15,864 nt of DNA from CAZCWX01 sp964502465 (GTDB lineage: Bacteria; Desulfobacterota; Binatia; Bin18). Location of the stretch: positions 1 to 15,864 of the forward strand of contig CAZCWX010000616.1 of assembly GCA_964502465.1 (NCBI GenBank). Direction: 5' to 3'. The position numbers were made by a program, and so were the translations under genes. Within the stretch, counting starts at the first letter, position 1. The number at the start of each line of letters is the position of its first letter. Shown here piece after piece: positions 5,334 to 13,281 of this stretch. Under the pieces are notes generated by a model that saw only the letters and a program-made list of their open reading frames with translations, was not told where the DNA came from and ran no database searches.

Positions 5334-6668
5334 CAACAGCCAGGCTGCGATGGAGAAGTAGATCAATACCCCGAGAATATCAGATAACGACGTAATGAGC
5401 GGTGCGCTGGCCGTGGCTGGGTCGAGTTGAAAGCGGCTCAAGAGAAAGGGCAGAGCCGCGCCGATCGTGCTGCCTACGACCACCACGAGTCCCATGGTCA
5501 GCGCCACGGCTGCCCCCACCACTGGTCCACCGCGATAGATCCCCAACCCCCATACCGCCAAGGCCATGGTGAGCCCCAGGGTTGCTGCGACTATGATCTC
5601 CTTCCCAAGGAGTTGCGCCCAATCCTGGAGTTTCACATCACCCATTGCCAGTGCGCGAACCATCAGGGTCGCAGCCTGTGAGCCAGCGTTACCGCTGCTG
5701 TCGATCAACAGGGGCAGGAAAAACACCAAGGCGACGGCAGCGGCGATGATATCCTCAAAGACCGCGATTGCCGCCCCAGAAAAAACGTTGATCAACACCA
5801 ACGCCAGCAGCCAGCCGATGCGCTTGCGATACAGCGACACAATGCCTATGTCGCGATAGCTCCCTTTGAGTGGAGTGACAGCTGCCGTTTTGTGAAAGTC
5901 TTCCGTCACTTCTTCCTGGGCGACGTCCATCACATCGTCAAACGTCACAATACCCACCAGCACGCCCTCAGAGTCCACTACAGGCAAGGCCGGCAGGTCG
6001 TACCGCTGCATCATGTGGACGGCCGTCTCGCGGTCATCAAAGGCAGACAGGCAAACGTAAATGCCATCCATAATCTGTTCAATTGTCCACGAAGGATCTG
6101 CCAGGATAAAGCGCCGGAGTTCCAGGGCGTCTCGTAAGAGCCAATTGTCATCGGTGATATAAATCACATTGATCGTTTCACTATCGCGACCACGGCTGCG
6201 GATGTGGTCGAGCGCCTGACTCACCGTCCACTGCGGCCGTACCGCCACATAGTCTGGCGTCATTAACCGCCCGACGCTTTCCTCCGGATATCCAAGAAGA
6301 AACTGTGCCTCCCGGAGATCTTCGGCGTTGAGCAGGTTCAGCAATCTCTGGGTTGCGCGCCCCGGTAACTCTTCAAACAGTTGGGTGCGGTCGTCCGGAC
6401 TGAGGTTAGCCAGTAGATAGCGAGTCTCGTCATCAGTGAGGTTTTTCAACAGAGCCGTTTGCTGCTCGGAATCCAGGTGCGCAAATACCTGACTCGATAG
6501 CGGACGGGGCAACATGCGAAAGAGCAGCACGCGATCGATTTTCTCTAACTCCAAGAGGAGATCGGTAAGCTCTGGCGCGGGCCACCCAGTGAGTGCCTGG
6601 CGGATCTCCGTCCAGCGTTGTTGCTCAAGCAGCGCTTTAATGTCGGATACAGAAAGTTTCTGGGCCAT
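5325..6668 (-). CDS. mgtE: magnesium channel/transporter MgtE
   Basis: 447 residues, the usual family length. Residues 1-130 form the helical MgtE N domain (repeats such as LLLELEKIDRVLLFRMLP), ending in FLLGYPEESVGRLM. Two CBS domains follow (about 135-255), the second closing with PALPVVDSEGVLVGIVTFDD. Five membrane helices span about 285-445. The pore signature SSGNAGSQAATL is at 324-335, and the ion-coordinating Asp of the last helix is Asp430 (SLSDILGVLIYF). The homodimer passes Mg2+ inward across the inner membrane and closes when Mg2+ binds the cytosolic domains. The ribosome binding site AAGAGG is unusually close to the ATG (one to two bases), yet no better start exists. No Mg-sensing riboswitch is recognisable upstream. 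Confidence 0.93.
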   Translation of the reverse strand: MAQKLSVSDIKALLEQQRWTEIRQALTGWPAPELTDLLLELEKIDRVLLFRMLPRPLSSQVFAHLDSEQQTALLKNLTDDETRYLLANLSPDDRTQLFEELPGRATQRLLNLLNAEDLREAQFLLGYPEESVGRLMTPDYVAVRPQWTVSQALDHIRSRGRDSETINVIYITDDNWLLRDALELRRFILADPSWTIEQIMDGIYVCLSAFDDRETAVHMMQRYDLPALPVVDSEGVLVGIVTFDDVMDVAQEEVTEDFHKTAAVTPLKGSYRDIGIVSLYRKRIGWLLALVLINVFSGAAIAVFEDIIAAAVALVFFLPLLIDSSGNAGSQAATLMVRALAMGDVKLQDWAQLLGKEIIVAATLGLTMALAVWGLGIYRGGPVVGAAVALTMGLVVVVGSTIGAALPFLLSRFQLDPATASAPLITSLSDILGVLIYFSIAAWLLGA

Positions 6669-6859
6669 GCCTCTTTTCTAAAGTGCAGTGCCTGTCCACA
6701 CAAGCGCAGCGGATCAGAACCCAAAACCACGGATAGTTTCCTTTCTTGCAATCCTAGTGCGCAACTCATTCCCGCAGCGGTTGATCCTCTCTCCATTCGG
6801 CCAGTGTCTTCCCACTAGGTGGCACGCTGCCCCAATGTCCTGTGTTTCGACTTAGGTCT

Positions 6860-6873
6860 AGCAGCCTCCTGCT
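6860..6873 (-). terminator. small hairpin after the nrfA stop
   Basis: AGCAG-cctc-CTGCT lies one base beyond the nrfA stop on the minus strand. With no following T-run it is at best a weak end signal. The 200-base gap to mgtE otherwise shows no gene. Confidence 0.25.
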
Positions 6874-6874
6874 T

Positions 6875-8284
6875 TCACTGCACCCTGCGCAGGGCGATCT
6901 GTCCTCTGCGTGAGAAATCGATCGACTCAGCCAAAATCCGTGCGGCTTCTTGTGGCGCGTGAAACCCCATCGAGTTTTCCGCCTCGACAAAATCCAAGAA
7001 GAATTGCGCCTTACGCTGAAAGTCCCGAGCAGCCTCCAATTCGGCGTCAGCCTTGCCCGCTGCACGGGCACTCTGCAGGTCAGCAATGAGCTCGACGAGC
7101 GCATCCAGCGCAAGGTGCCGCAGTCTGAACGTTCGTTCCTGGATCGTTTCCACACGTGCCCGGAGTTCGCCCTCTGGCCATCTGTGGCAGGTCTGGCAAG
7201 CTAAGTTGAGGTTGAGCAGGGGACTGCGCACGTGGTGGTCGCTGATTTTGAGCGCGCCCTCCCGTTTATACGGCATATGGCAATCGGCGCAGGCGACGTT
7301 CGAGCGCGCGTGGATACCCTGGTTCCACATTTCGAACTCTGGGTGCTGAGCCTTGAGGACTTTGGCTCCCGTCTCTGCATGCACCCAATCCGTAAACTGC
7401 AGCTCGTCGAAGTATGCAAGGATGGCTTCTACCTGCAGCCCCTTCGCCCAGGGATAGACTAACCGCTTCTCAGGCCCTGCGAAATAATACTCGACATGAC
7501 ACTGACCACAGACGAACGAGCGCATTTCCTGGCGTGTTGCCATGGTATTGACGTCGTAGTTTTCCACGCCTTGTGCCGCCTTGAGCTGGCGCATGCCTGC
7601 GATGAACGCTGGCCGTGTGACACGAAGTTGCATGGTATCAGGCGCATGGCAGTCAATGCAGGCAATCGGATGCGTGACAAGCTGACGGGCCTCGCTGAAC
7701 GGCAACCGGTTCACCTGTTGGAAACCGACGAAGAGGTCCCCTGCACCCAGCTTCTTGTAGGGAACATAGATCGAAGCGTGACAGTGCAAACAAGTGCCAG
7801 GCTGCCCTGCGGCGATGTGGCGCTCGGTGAAGGTTGCATCCTCGAGCATATACGCATGCCCGCGGGCTTCTCGCGTGTCCGTCGCAAAAGGGTAGCCCGC
7901 CCACATCGTCATCAGGCGTGGATCTTCTTCAAGCCGGGAGCGGGCAACGAGCGAGCGAGGGTCTGCAGCTGTCGGTGTCCGGGGAATGGCCTCGCTCCCG
8001 CCGAATCGAGTCCGCACCTGATCGACTGTGCGGCGATAGGCGTCATACTGCAAAGGGAAGTTCTTGCCCCATATTGCAGGATCTTCCGTTTCGTCAGTCA
8101 ATTCAACGACGAGGTAGAACGGATTTCGCGCTTCTCCTTTGCGTTCGATGATGTTCACGAGCAACGCGGCCACTCCCACAGCGACCAACGCAGCAACGAG
8201 CGCAACGAGAGACACCAAGATAATTTGGGAGCGGGAACGAGAGTGGCTCTGCGGAGAGGAAACGTGCTGATTTGTTTCAGTCAT
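6875..8284 (-). CDS. nrfA: pentahaem cytochrome c nitrite reductase, ammonia-forming
   Basis: 469 residues. An N-terminal membrane helix (about 20-44) probably serves as an uncleaved anchor, and the rest faces the periplasm. Five haem-binding motifs are CLHCH 165-169, CIDCH 209-213, CGQCH 259-263, CADCH 332-336 and CQTCH 363-367. The segments CGQCHVEYYF (active-site Tyr region), DWVHAETG (catalytic His) and KAQHPEFEMW are the NrfA core. The enzyme reduces nitrite by six electrons to ammonium, receiving them from NrfH, encoded 49 bases upstream on the same strand. The oddity is haem 1: classical NrfA has CxxCK with Lys as active-site ligand, whereas here codon 169 is CAC (His), as in a known minority branch. 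The family call is not in doubt. Confidence 0.93.
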   Translation of the reverse strand: MTETNQHVSSPQSHSRSRSQIILVSLVALVAALVAVGVAALLVNIIERKGEARNPFYLVVELTDETEDPAIWGKNFPLQYDAYRRTVDQVRTRFGGSEAIPRTPTAADPRSLVARSRLEEDPRLMTMWAGYPFATDTREARGHAYMLEDATFTERHIAAGQPGTCLHCHASIYVPYKKLGAGDLFVGFQQVNRLPFSEARQLVTHPIACIDCHAPDTMQLRVTRPAFIAGMRQLKAAQGVENYDVNTMATRQEMRSFVCGQCHVEYYFAGPEKRLVYPWAKGLQVEAILAYFDELQFTDWVHAETGAKVLKAQHPEFEMWNQGIHARSNVACADCHMPYKREGALKISDHHVRSPLLNLNLACQTCHRWPEGELRARVETIQERTFRLRHLALDALVELIADLQSARAAGKADAELEAARDFQRKAQFFLDFVEAENSMGFHAPQEAARILAESIDFSRRGQIALRRVQ

Positions 8285-8333
8285 AAGGAGCGTCCCTCAG
8301 GGAAAAAGGACAGGAACAAAGACAGGACAATGG

Positions 8334-8783
8334 TCAGAGGTGTCCGACCGAACTGTGACACTGCACACAGGAGAGCTTACCGAGTTCCTGGTGCCGTCCC
8401 TCAATAGCTGCCACGATGGCGTGATGGCAGGTGCGGCAGGCGTTCTCAGCGATTGCCAGATTGTGCGGTTTGATCTGCAGAGGATCTGGAAATCGACCAG
8501 TGGTAAACGCGAAAGAGTGCCAGAAGCCGTTCGAGGCTTTGGCTGCATACTTCGCGACAAGTCCTGCGGGCGTATGACAGTCATTGCAAATGGCAGCCGC
8601 ACGGTGGCTTGACTTGATCCAGCCATCATACTGCTCTTGCATAACGTGACAATTTGCACAGGCTTGTGGGTTGTCGGTTAGATAGGAAGCCCCCTGTGCA
8701 TAGAGAAAGGTATAGCTTCCAACCCCAGCGGCGAGGCCGATTGCTGTGGCCACAACGACGCCTTCGAGTACAACCAGATTCAT
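8334..8783 (-). CDS. nrfH: tetrahaem quinol dehydrogenase NrfH
   Basis: 149 residues of the NapC/NirT/NrfH family. One N-terminal membrane helix (about 8-28) is followed by four haem motifs: CANCH 42-46, CNDCH 66-70, CRTCH 116-120 and CVQCH 139-143. CANCHVMQ supplies Met48, the kind of axial ligand known for haem 1 in NrfH. It oxidises menaquinol at the membrane and passes electrons to NrfA, with which it forms a membrane complex. AAGGAGG stands four bases before ATG 8783, a strong ribosome site. nrfHA is one transcription unit and may be read from the GH65 gene 73 bases upstream. Confidence 0.93.
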   Translation of the reverse strand: MNLVVLEGVVVATAIGLAAGVGSYTFLYAQGASYLTDNPQACANCHVMQEQYDGWIKSSHRAAAICNDCHTPAGLVAKYAAKASNGFWHSFAFTTGRFPDPLQIKPHNLAIAENACRTCHHAIVAAIEGRHQELGKLSCVQCHSSVGHL

Positions 8784-8856
8784 GTCCCCTCCTTACCAGG
8801 CAGTGAGATGGTAACCGCGACCGGGCGGTATTGTCCACCGTATCTGGCGAAGACCG

Positions 8857-11271
8857 TCAGAGCGCAAAGGTTTTCTTCTCCCCTTGGGCAAACGTATGCA
8901 CGTCTTCGCGGAATCCGATCTTGACGGAACCGGACCAGCCGTGCTCGAAGGCAACGGCGAGTGTGGCATGCGTGACGTGCAGCCGCAGCCAATGGCCACG
9001 GTAGCGGAGGCGCAGCCGAATCTCCTGCAGTTCCTTGGGCAGGCACGGATTCAGCCAGAGAATGCCCTCACGCACCTCCACGCCGGTGTGGCACCGCTGA
9101 ATGATGTCCACGGTTCCGGCCATGGCGCCGAGATGGATACCCTCCGCTGTGGTGCCGCCCTGGATGTCCGCCACGTCGCTTTCCAAGGCGTGCTGAAACA
9201 ACTGCCAGGCTCCTTCGCGGTCCGAACGTGCCAGCACCCAGGAGTGAACGACACGGCTCAGCGTTGAGCCGTGTGACATGCGCGTCGTGTAGTAGTGGAT
9301 GTTCTTGGGAATCGTCTCTGCCTCGAACGGATAGCCAAGCCATTGGAACATCTCGCTGAGTTCCTCCGACGAGAACAGGTAGAAGAGCATCAGCACGTCT
9401 GCCTGTTTGCTGGCCTTGTAACGGTTCGGTGTATCGCCTTCGGCTTCGAGAATACGGTCCAATCGCTGGATGTCGCCGTACTTGTGGCGATAGCCTTGCC
9501 AATCGAACTCTTCCAGGTGCTCGTAGCCCTCAAATTGGCTGATGATGCCATCGTCGTGGAATGGGACAAACATGTTGCGGCTCACCTCATCCCAGCGTTG
9601 CAACTCTTCGTCGCTCAATTGCAGCTCTTCGACCAGCTCGGCCCGACGTTCTTCTGCCAGCCGATCAAGCGCACGTCGAGCGCAGCGCATGACCCAGACG
9701 GCCATGATGTTGGTGTAGGCATTGTTGTTCAGCCCCGGACTGTCACTATTGGGATACTGGGTGTGAAACTCGTCCGGGCCGACGACGTTATGAATTTCAT
9801 AGCGCTCGCGTGTCGCGTTGTACGTGGCGATACTGGCCCAGAAGCGCGCGATCTCGCATAGCATTTCTGCACCGTAGAACGAAAGAAACTCCAGGTCCCC
9901 TGTGGCTTGGAAGTACTGCCATATATTATAGGCAATCGCCGCATTGACGTGCCGTTGGCGGTGGGTATGATCGGGATTCCAGCGACCTGATCTGGGATTC
10001 AGATGCAGCACCTGGTTTTCCTCACGTCCGCTGCTGCCGCTCTGCCAGGGATACATCGCCCCTTGATAACCGGCGTCTTTCGCCAGGTGATGCGCCTCCG
10101 GGAGCCGACGGTGGCGATACATGAGCAGCGACCGGGTCAGCTCAGGAAGCCGCAGGTTGAGAAGCGGGAAGATGAACAGCTCATCCCAGAAGATGTGCCC
10201 TCGATAGGCTTCGCCGTGCAGACCGCGCGCCGGCACGCCGACGTCGAAGTCGATGGAGTTGAACGACGTCGTCTGGAGTAAGTGAAAGACGTGCAGCCGC
10301 AGCACAAGCTGCGACCATCGGTCGCCGTCGCCGATTTCGATATCGACCCGATTCCACAAACGTGCCCAGGCGCGGGTGTGGGTTTTGCACAATTCTTTGA
10401 AGGGTACAGCGCGGCTGATGGATTCGCGAGCAGCCAGGGTCGGTTCGCTGATGGCGAAGTCACGCGAGGTATACATGGCAACGACTTTCTCGATGCGCAG
10501 CGGCTTTTCGCGCTGGCACTCCAGCAACAGCCGTTGCTCGACGATTCCCTCTTCCGCTTTCGTTTGTCGTTCCAGTGGGGCGTGCTCACCATCAAGAAAC
10601 ACCTGCGTGCGCGCCGCCTGGACCATGTGGATGTGCGACTGGTTGGTCTGTACTGACAGATAGATACCATCCTCGCCGATGCGACCTGTCTCCAACACCT
10701 CCAGATGCTGGCTGTTTAGCTCGCGGTAGCGCTGGACGCCTTGGTTCGAGACCGTGCCGTCCAGGGCCGAGCGGACTTCAATCCGGCCGGACCAGTTCTC
10801 CGCCGTGAGCGTCCATTGCATGGCGGCCCAATGCGGATTCCCCATATGCACGAGCCGTCGGCTGACCAGGGTGGTCTCTCGGTCGTCGGCAAGGCGAAAG
10901 CGCACGCGCCGTTCTAGTATGCCGCGGCGCAGGTCGAGCGACTGTTGAAAGTCGCGCAGGTCGGTCGAGCCGATGTGGAACCAGTCGCCGCCTTCCAGCC
11001 GGAACGAGAGGCACAGCCAGTTCGGCCAGTTCACCAGGTCTTCGTTCTCGATGATGCGGCCAGAGACTTCGCTCTCCAGCCGGTTGTACCCGCCAGCCAG
11101 ATAGGTCCCGGGATAGTGCGGACCGCCGGCCTTCGCCTCCTCGGCCGCACCACGTGTGGCAAAGTAGCCGTTGCCCAACGTGCAGAGTGCCTCGCGCAGG
11201 GGCTGCTGCGCGGGATCCCAGGTGTCGTAGGTCAGTGTCCAGGCATCGTGTGAGTTCATGTGCGTCTGCAT
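8857..11271 (-). CDS. GH65 disaccharide phosphorylase (trehalose/kojibiose/maltose type)
   Basis: 804 residues, typical for GH65. The N-terminal beta-sandwich spans about 1-270, a linker follows, and the (alpha/alpha)6 barrel runs from about 320 to 730. The general acid is Glu501 in VVGPDEFHTQYPN. FWDELFIFP (361-369), KQADVLMLF (622-630) and the phosphate-binding HGSTLSR (667-673) are the conserved active-site segments. The enzyme should split an alpha-glucoside with phosphate, inverting to beta-glucose-1-phosphate. The next protein upstream has a beta-phosphoglucomutase domain that would consume that product. The first ATG overlaps the upstream stop (TAATG) with GGAGG four bases before it; a second ATG four codons in is less well placed. 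The exact disaccharide cannot be read by eye; trehalose is favoured by the neighbouring OtsB domain. Confidence 0.88.
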   Translation of the reverse strand: MQTHMNSHDAWTLTYDTWDPAQQPLREALCTLGNGYFATRGAAEEAKAGGPHYPGTYLAGGYNRLESEVSGRIIENEDLVNWPNWLCLSFRLEGGDWFHIGSTDLRDFQQSLDLRRGILERRVRFRLADDRETTLVSRRLVHMGNPHWAAMQWTLTAENWSGRIEVRSALDGTVSNQGVQRYRELNSQHLEVLETGRIGEDGIYLSVQTNQSHIHMVQAARTQVFLDGEHAPLERQTKAEEGIVEQRLLLECQREKPLRIEKVVAMYTSRDFAISEPTLAARESISRAVPFKELCKTHTRAWARLWNRVDIEIGDGDRWSQLVLRLHVFHLLQTTSFNSIDFDVGVPARGLHGEAYRGHIFWDELFIFPLLNLRLPELTRSLLMYRHRRLPEAHHLAKDAGYQGAMYPWQSGSSGREENQVLHLNPRSGRWNPDHTHRQRHVNAAIAYNIWQYFQATGDLEFLSFYGAEMLCEIARFWASIATYNATRERYEIHNVVGPDEFHTQYPNSDSPGLNNNAYTNIMAVWVMRCARRALDRLAEERRAELVEELQLSDEELQRWDEVSRNMFVPFHDDGIISQFEGYEHLEEFDWQGYRHKYGDIQRLDRILEAEGDTPNRYKASKQADVLMLFYLFSSEELSEMFQWLGYPFEAETIPKNIHYYTTRMSHGSTLSRVVHSWVLARSDREGAWQLFQHALESDVADIQGGTTAEGIHLGAMAGTVDIIQRCHTGVEVREGILWLNPCLPKELQEIRLRLRYRGHWLRLHVTHATLAVAFEHGWSGSVKIGFREDVHTFAQGEKKTFAL

Positions 11272-12848
11272 TACGCCTCCACGTTGCTTTCCTGCAGTAT
11301 GGCGAGCAGCGACTGCAAAAACTGCTGCACTTCAGGGCAGTCGCGTAGGTAATACGCGGCGTCGGTGCTCGCATCCGGCGTGGCCACGCGAATGCCAATG
11401 CCAGCGTCGTGACGCCGCAGCGCCCGGAAGGCGTCTTCGTCGGTGACATCGTCGCCGATATACATGATGACCATGCCGGGCTTGTCTAGCCCAAGAGATT
11501 GCACCAGCCACAGCACAGCGCGACCCTTATCCCACTCGACGTCTGGCTGCACTTCAAAAATCTTTTTACCGCCCTTTTTGCGCAGACCGGCAATCTCTTG
11601 GCACACCTCATCTACCGCTCTCTCGACGTGTTTCACATCATCGTCGTCGGCCACCTCGCGATAATGCACTGCAATAGCGAATCTTTTTCGCTCCACATGC
11701 GCGCCGTTGATGTCTGTGATCCGCTCGCGCAACTGCCGTTCCGCTGCATCGAGCTCGGGAAGCAATTTCTTGGCACCTTCGTGCTGCATGGCGAGCCCCT
11801 CTGGTCCACGAATATCAAACCCGTGGCTGCCGGCGTACACCAGGTTCTCGACCTGCACCATGCCCTCGGCATCCTGGCGGTCGCGTCCACTGACGATAGC
11901 GACCGTGCAGTGCTGAGCCAGTTGGCGGAGCAAGGCACGCATCTCCTCAGACAACGTCGCGTCTTCGGGTCGGCGCACGATCGGCGTTAAGGTGCCGTCG
12001 TAGTCCAAGAAGAGCGCCAACGTGTGGTGTTGCAGCCGGCTGGCAATCTCGTCTGTGTTTTCCAGTGCCGACACGGGGGGCGTTGGCCCACGGTCCTCGC
12101 CGGCCTGGAATTGTTCGGTATCTTGCAGCTCGCGCAGATCTTTGATCACGATGTCTGCTCCTGCTTCGCGCAAATCACGCGCGTCACGATCTCGAGCGAT
12201 GCCGACCACCAGACCAAACTGCCCCTCTCGTGCGGCCTGCACTCCCGAGATGGCGTCTTCGACAACGATCGCCTGCGATGGTTCGACGCCGAGTTGCTGA
12301 GCGGCGTGCAGGAACATGTCAGGAGCCGGCTTTCCCTTCAGGTGGAGAGGCCCAAGATCGTTGCCGTCCACCTTCGCGTCGAACAGGTCGAGCAGGTTCG
12401 CGGCCTTGAGCACGGCCTCGCAGTTCCGGCTGGACGAGATCACCGCGACTTTCCATCCCGCGCGCTTCCAGGCGCCGATCTGCTCGACAGTGTCCGTGTA
12501 GACCTCAACTCCTTCTCGGTCGAGCGTCGCGTGGAAGATCTCGTTCTTGCGGTTGCCCAGCCCGCAAATCGTTTCCTTGCCCGGCTCGTCGCCTGGGTTC
12601 CCCAGTGGCAAGGCAATGCCGCGCGACTCCAGGAAGCTCTGCACCCCGTTGTAACGCGGCTTACCGTCCACGTATTGCCGATAATCGGCGTCAATATCGA
12701 ACGGCTGGTGCGACTCGCCGTCCCGCTCTTCGCGCTGCTTGAGATAGGCATCGAACAACTGCTTCCAGGCGCGGGCGTGGACTTTTGCCGTCTGCGTAAT
12801 TACACCGTCCAGGTCGAGGATGGCTGCTGTGAATGCGTGTGGATTCAT
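11271..12848 (-). CDS. beta-phosphoglucomutase / trehalose-6-phosphate phosphatase fusion
   Basis: 525 residues comprising two HAD-family enzymes. Residues 1-240 are beta-phosphoglucomutase: nucleophile Asp12 and acid/base Asp14 in LDLDGV, Ser138-140 (VISSS), Lys173 and Glu197-Asp198 (VVEDAISG). Residues 275-520 are an OtsB-type phosphatase: LFLDYDGTLTPI (Asp282, Asp284), IVSGRD (319-323), Lys441 and IGDDVTDEDAF (464-473). A Pro/Glu-rich linker joins them. The first domain turns beta-glucose-1-phosphate into glucose-6-phosphate; the second makes trehalose from trehalose-6-phosphate. With the coupled GH65 gene this forms a trehalose turnover cassette. The start at ATG 12848 has AAGGA ten bases upstream, which is long; a small upstream frame overlaps it by ATGA. 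Confidence 0.88.
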   Translation of the reverse strand: MNPHAFTAAILDLDGVITQTAKVHARAWKQLFDAYLKQREERDGESHQPFDIDADYRQYVDGKPRYNGVQSFLESRGIALPLGNPGDEPGKETICGLGNRKNEIFHATLDREGVEVYTDTVEQIGAWKRAGWKVAVISSSRNCEAVLKAANLLDLFDAKVDGNDLGPLHLKGKPAPDMFLHAAQQLGVEPSQAIVVEDAISGVQAAREGQFGLVVGIARDRDARDLREAGADIVIKDLRELQDTEQFQAGEDRGPTPPVSALENTDEIASRLQHHTLALFLDYDGTLTPIVRRPEDATLSEEMRALLRQLAQHCTVAIVSGRDRQDAEGMVQVENLVYAGSHGFDIRGPEGLAMQHEGAKKLLPELDAAERQLRERITDINGAHVERKRFAIAVHYREVADDDDVKHVERAVDEVCQEIAGLRKKGGKKIFEVQPDVEWDKGRAVLWLVQSLGLDKPGMVIMYIGDDVTDEDAFRALRRHDAGIGIRVATPDASTDAAYYLRDCPEVQQFLQSLLAILQESNVEA

Positions 12849-13024
12849 GATCGTACTATCCTTCGGAGCGTAGTGTGCATTAGTTCATCCATCGCGGGAT
12901 TGATCGTCACGGTCACAACGGTCGCTATCGTTTGCAACTCCTGTCCAGAGTCCGCTTCTTTTTTGATGGGAGTCACTCTTTTCTTGTTATCGAGATTTGT
13001 GAGTAGTGTCAAAGCCAAATGCAC
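12845..13024 (-). CDS. possible 59-codon ORF coupled to the beta-PGM/OtsB gene
   Basis: A GTG at 13024 opens a frame of 59 codons (VHLALTLLTNLDNKKRVTPI..., ending INPAMDELMHTTLRRIVRS). Its TGA overlaps the beta-PGM/OtsB ATG as ATGA, the classic coupling arrangement. No strong ribosome binding site precedes the GTG, and an in-frame ATG only 15 codons from the end is an alternative short leader. No family is recognised. It could be a regulatory leader peptide or chance. Confidence 0.3.
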   Translation of the reverse strand: MHLALTLLTNLDNKKRVTPIKKEADSGQELQTIATVVTVTINPAMDELMHTTLRRIVRS

Positions 13025-13281
13025 ACCCTGCTGGAAGCAGCAAGGTCAGCGGGTCTTGTTTCGCTAGTGTTTCCATTCCTCTTGACTCCATCGACGGCGA
13101 ACGGTTCGCAGTTACTGCTCGTCGATTCCCAATGGCGCCGGGCCAGGCCTTCATGTTAACGCATCCTTTAGATAGAGATGGAGTGGTGGATGGAGATGGA
13201 GTGGCTCTCCAAGCTCAGCCGTTGAAGGAACGTTTGTGGCTGGATTATGCTCTTCCGTAACATTCTCGATACCCGAGTTGA
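13025..13281. other. gene-poor gap between the ATPase remnant and the trehalose operon
   Basis: No gene is convincing here. A plus-strand frame (13006-13260) is open but has no ribosome binding site or recognisable motif. A short imperfect tandem repeat occurs at 13176-13205, two copies of GATGGAGTGG separated by GTGGATG-like bases. The gap may hold decayed sequence. Confidence 0.4.

Noticed and set aside
6669..6874. Leader upstream of mgtE, examined for an Mg2+ riboswitch (M-box or ykkC-like fold)
   Set aside because: No conserved long helices or family motifs were visible and the ribosome site is not sequestered in an obvious hairpin.
7496..8407. 303-codon plus-strand open frame across nrfA/nrfH
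   Set aside because: It is antisense to two cytochrome genes with complete haem motifs; the long open frame is a codon-bias shadow.
12024..13067. 347-codon plus-strand open frame
   Set aside because: Antisense to the beta-PGM/OtsB fusion, no domain, no ribosome site; its open state reflects GC-rich codon use on the other strand.
13176..13205. Short tandem copies of GATGGAGTGG, considered as a CRISPR-like or regulatory repeat
   Set aside because: Only two imperfect copies with no regular spacer; too little to call an array or operator.
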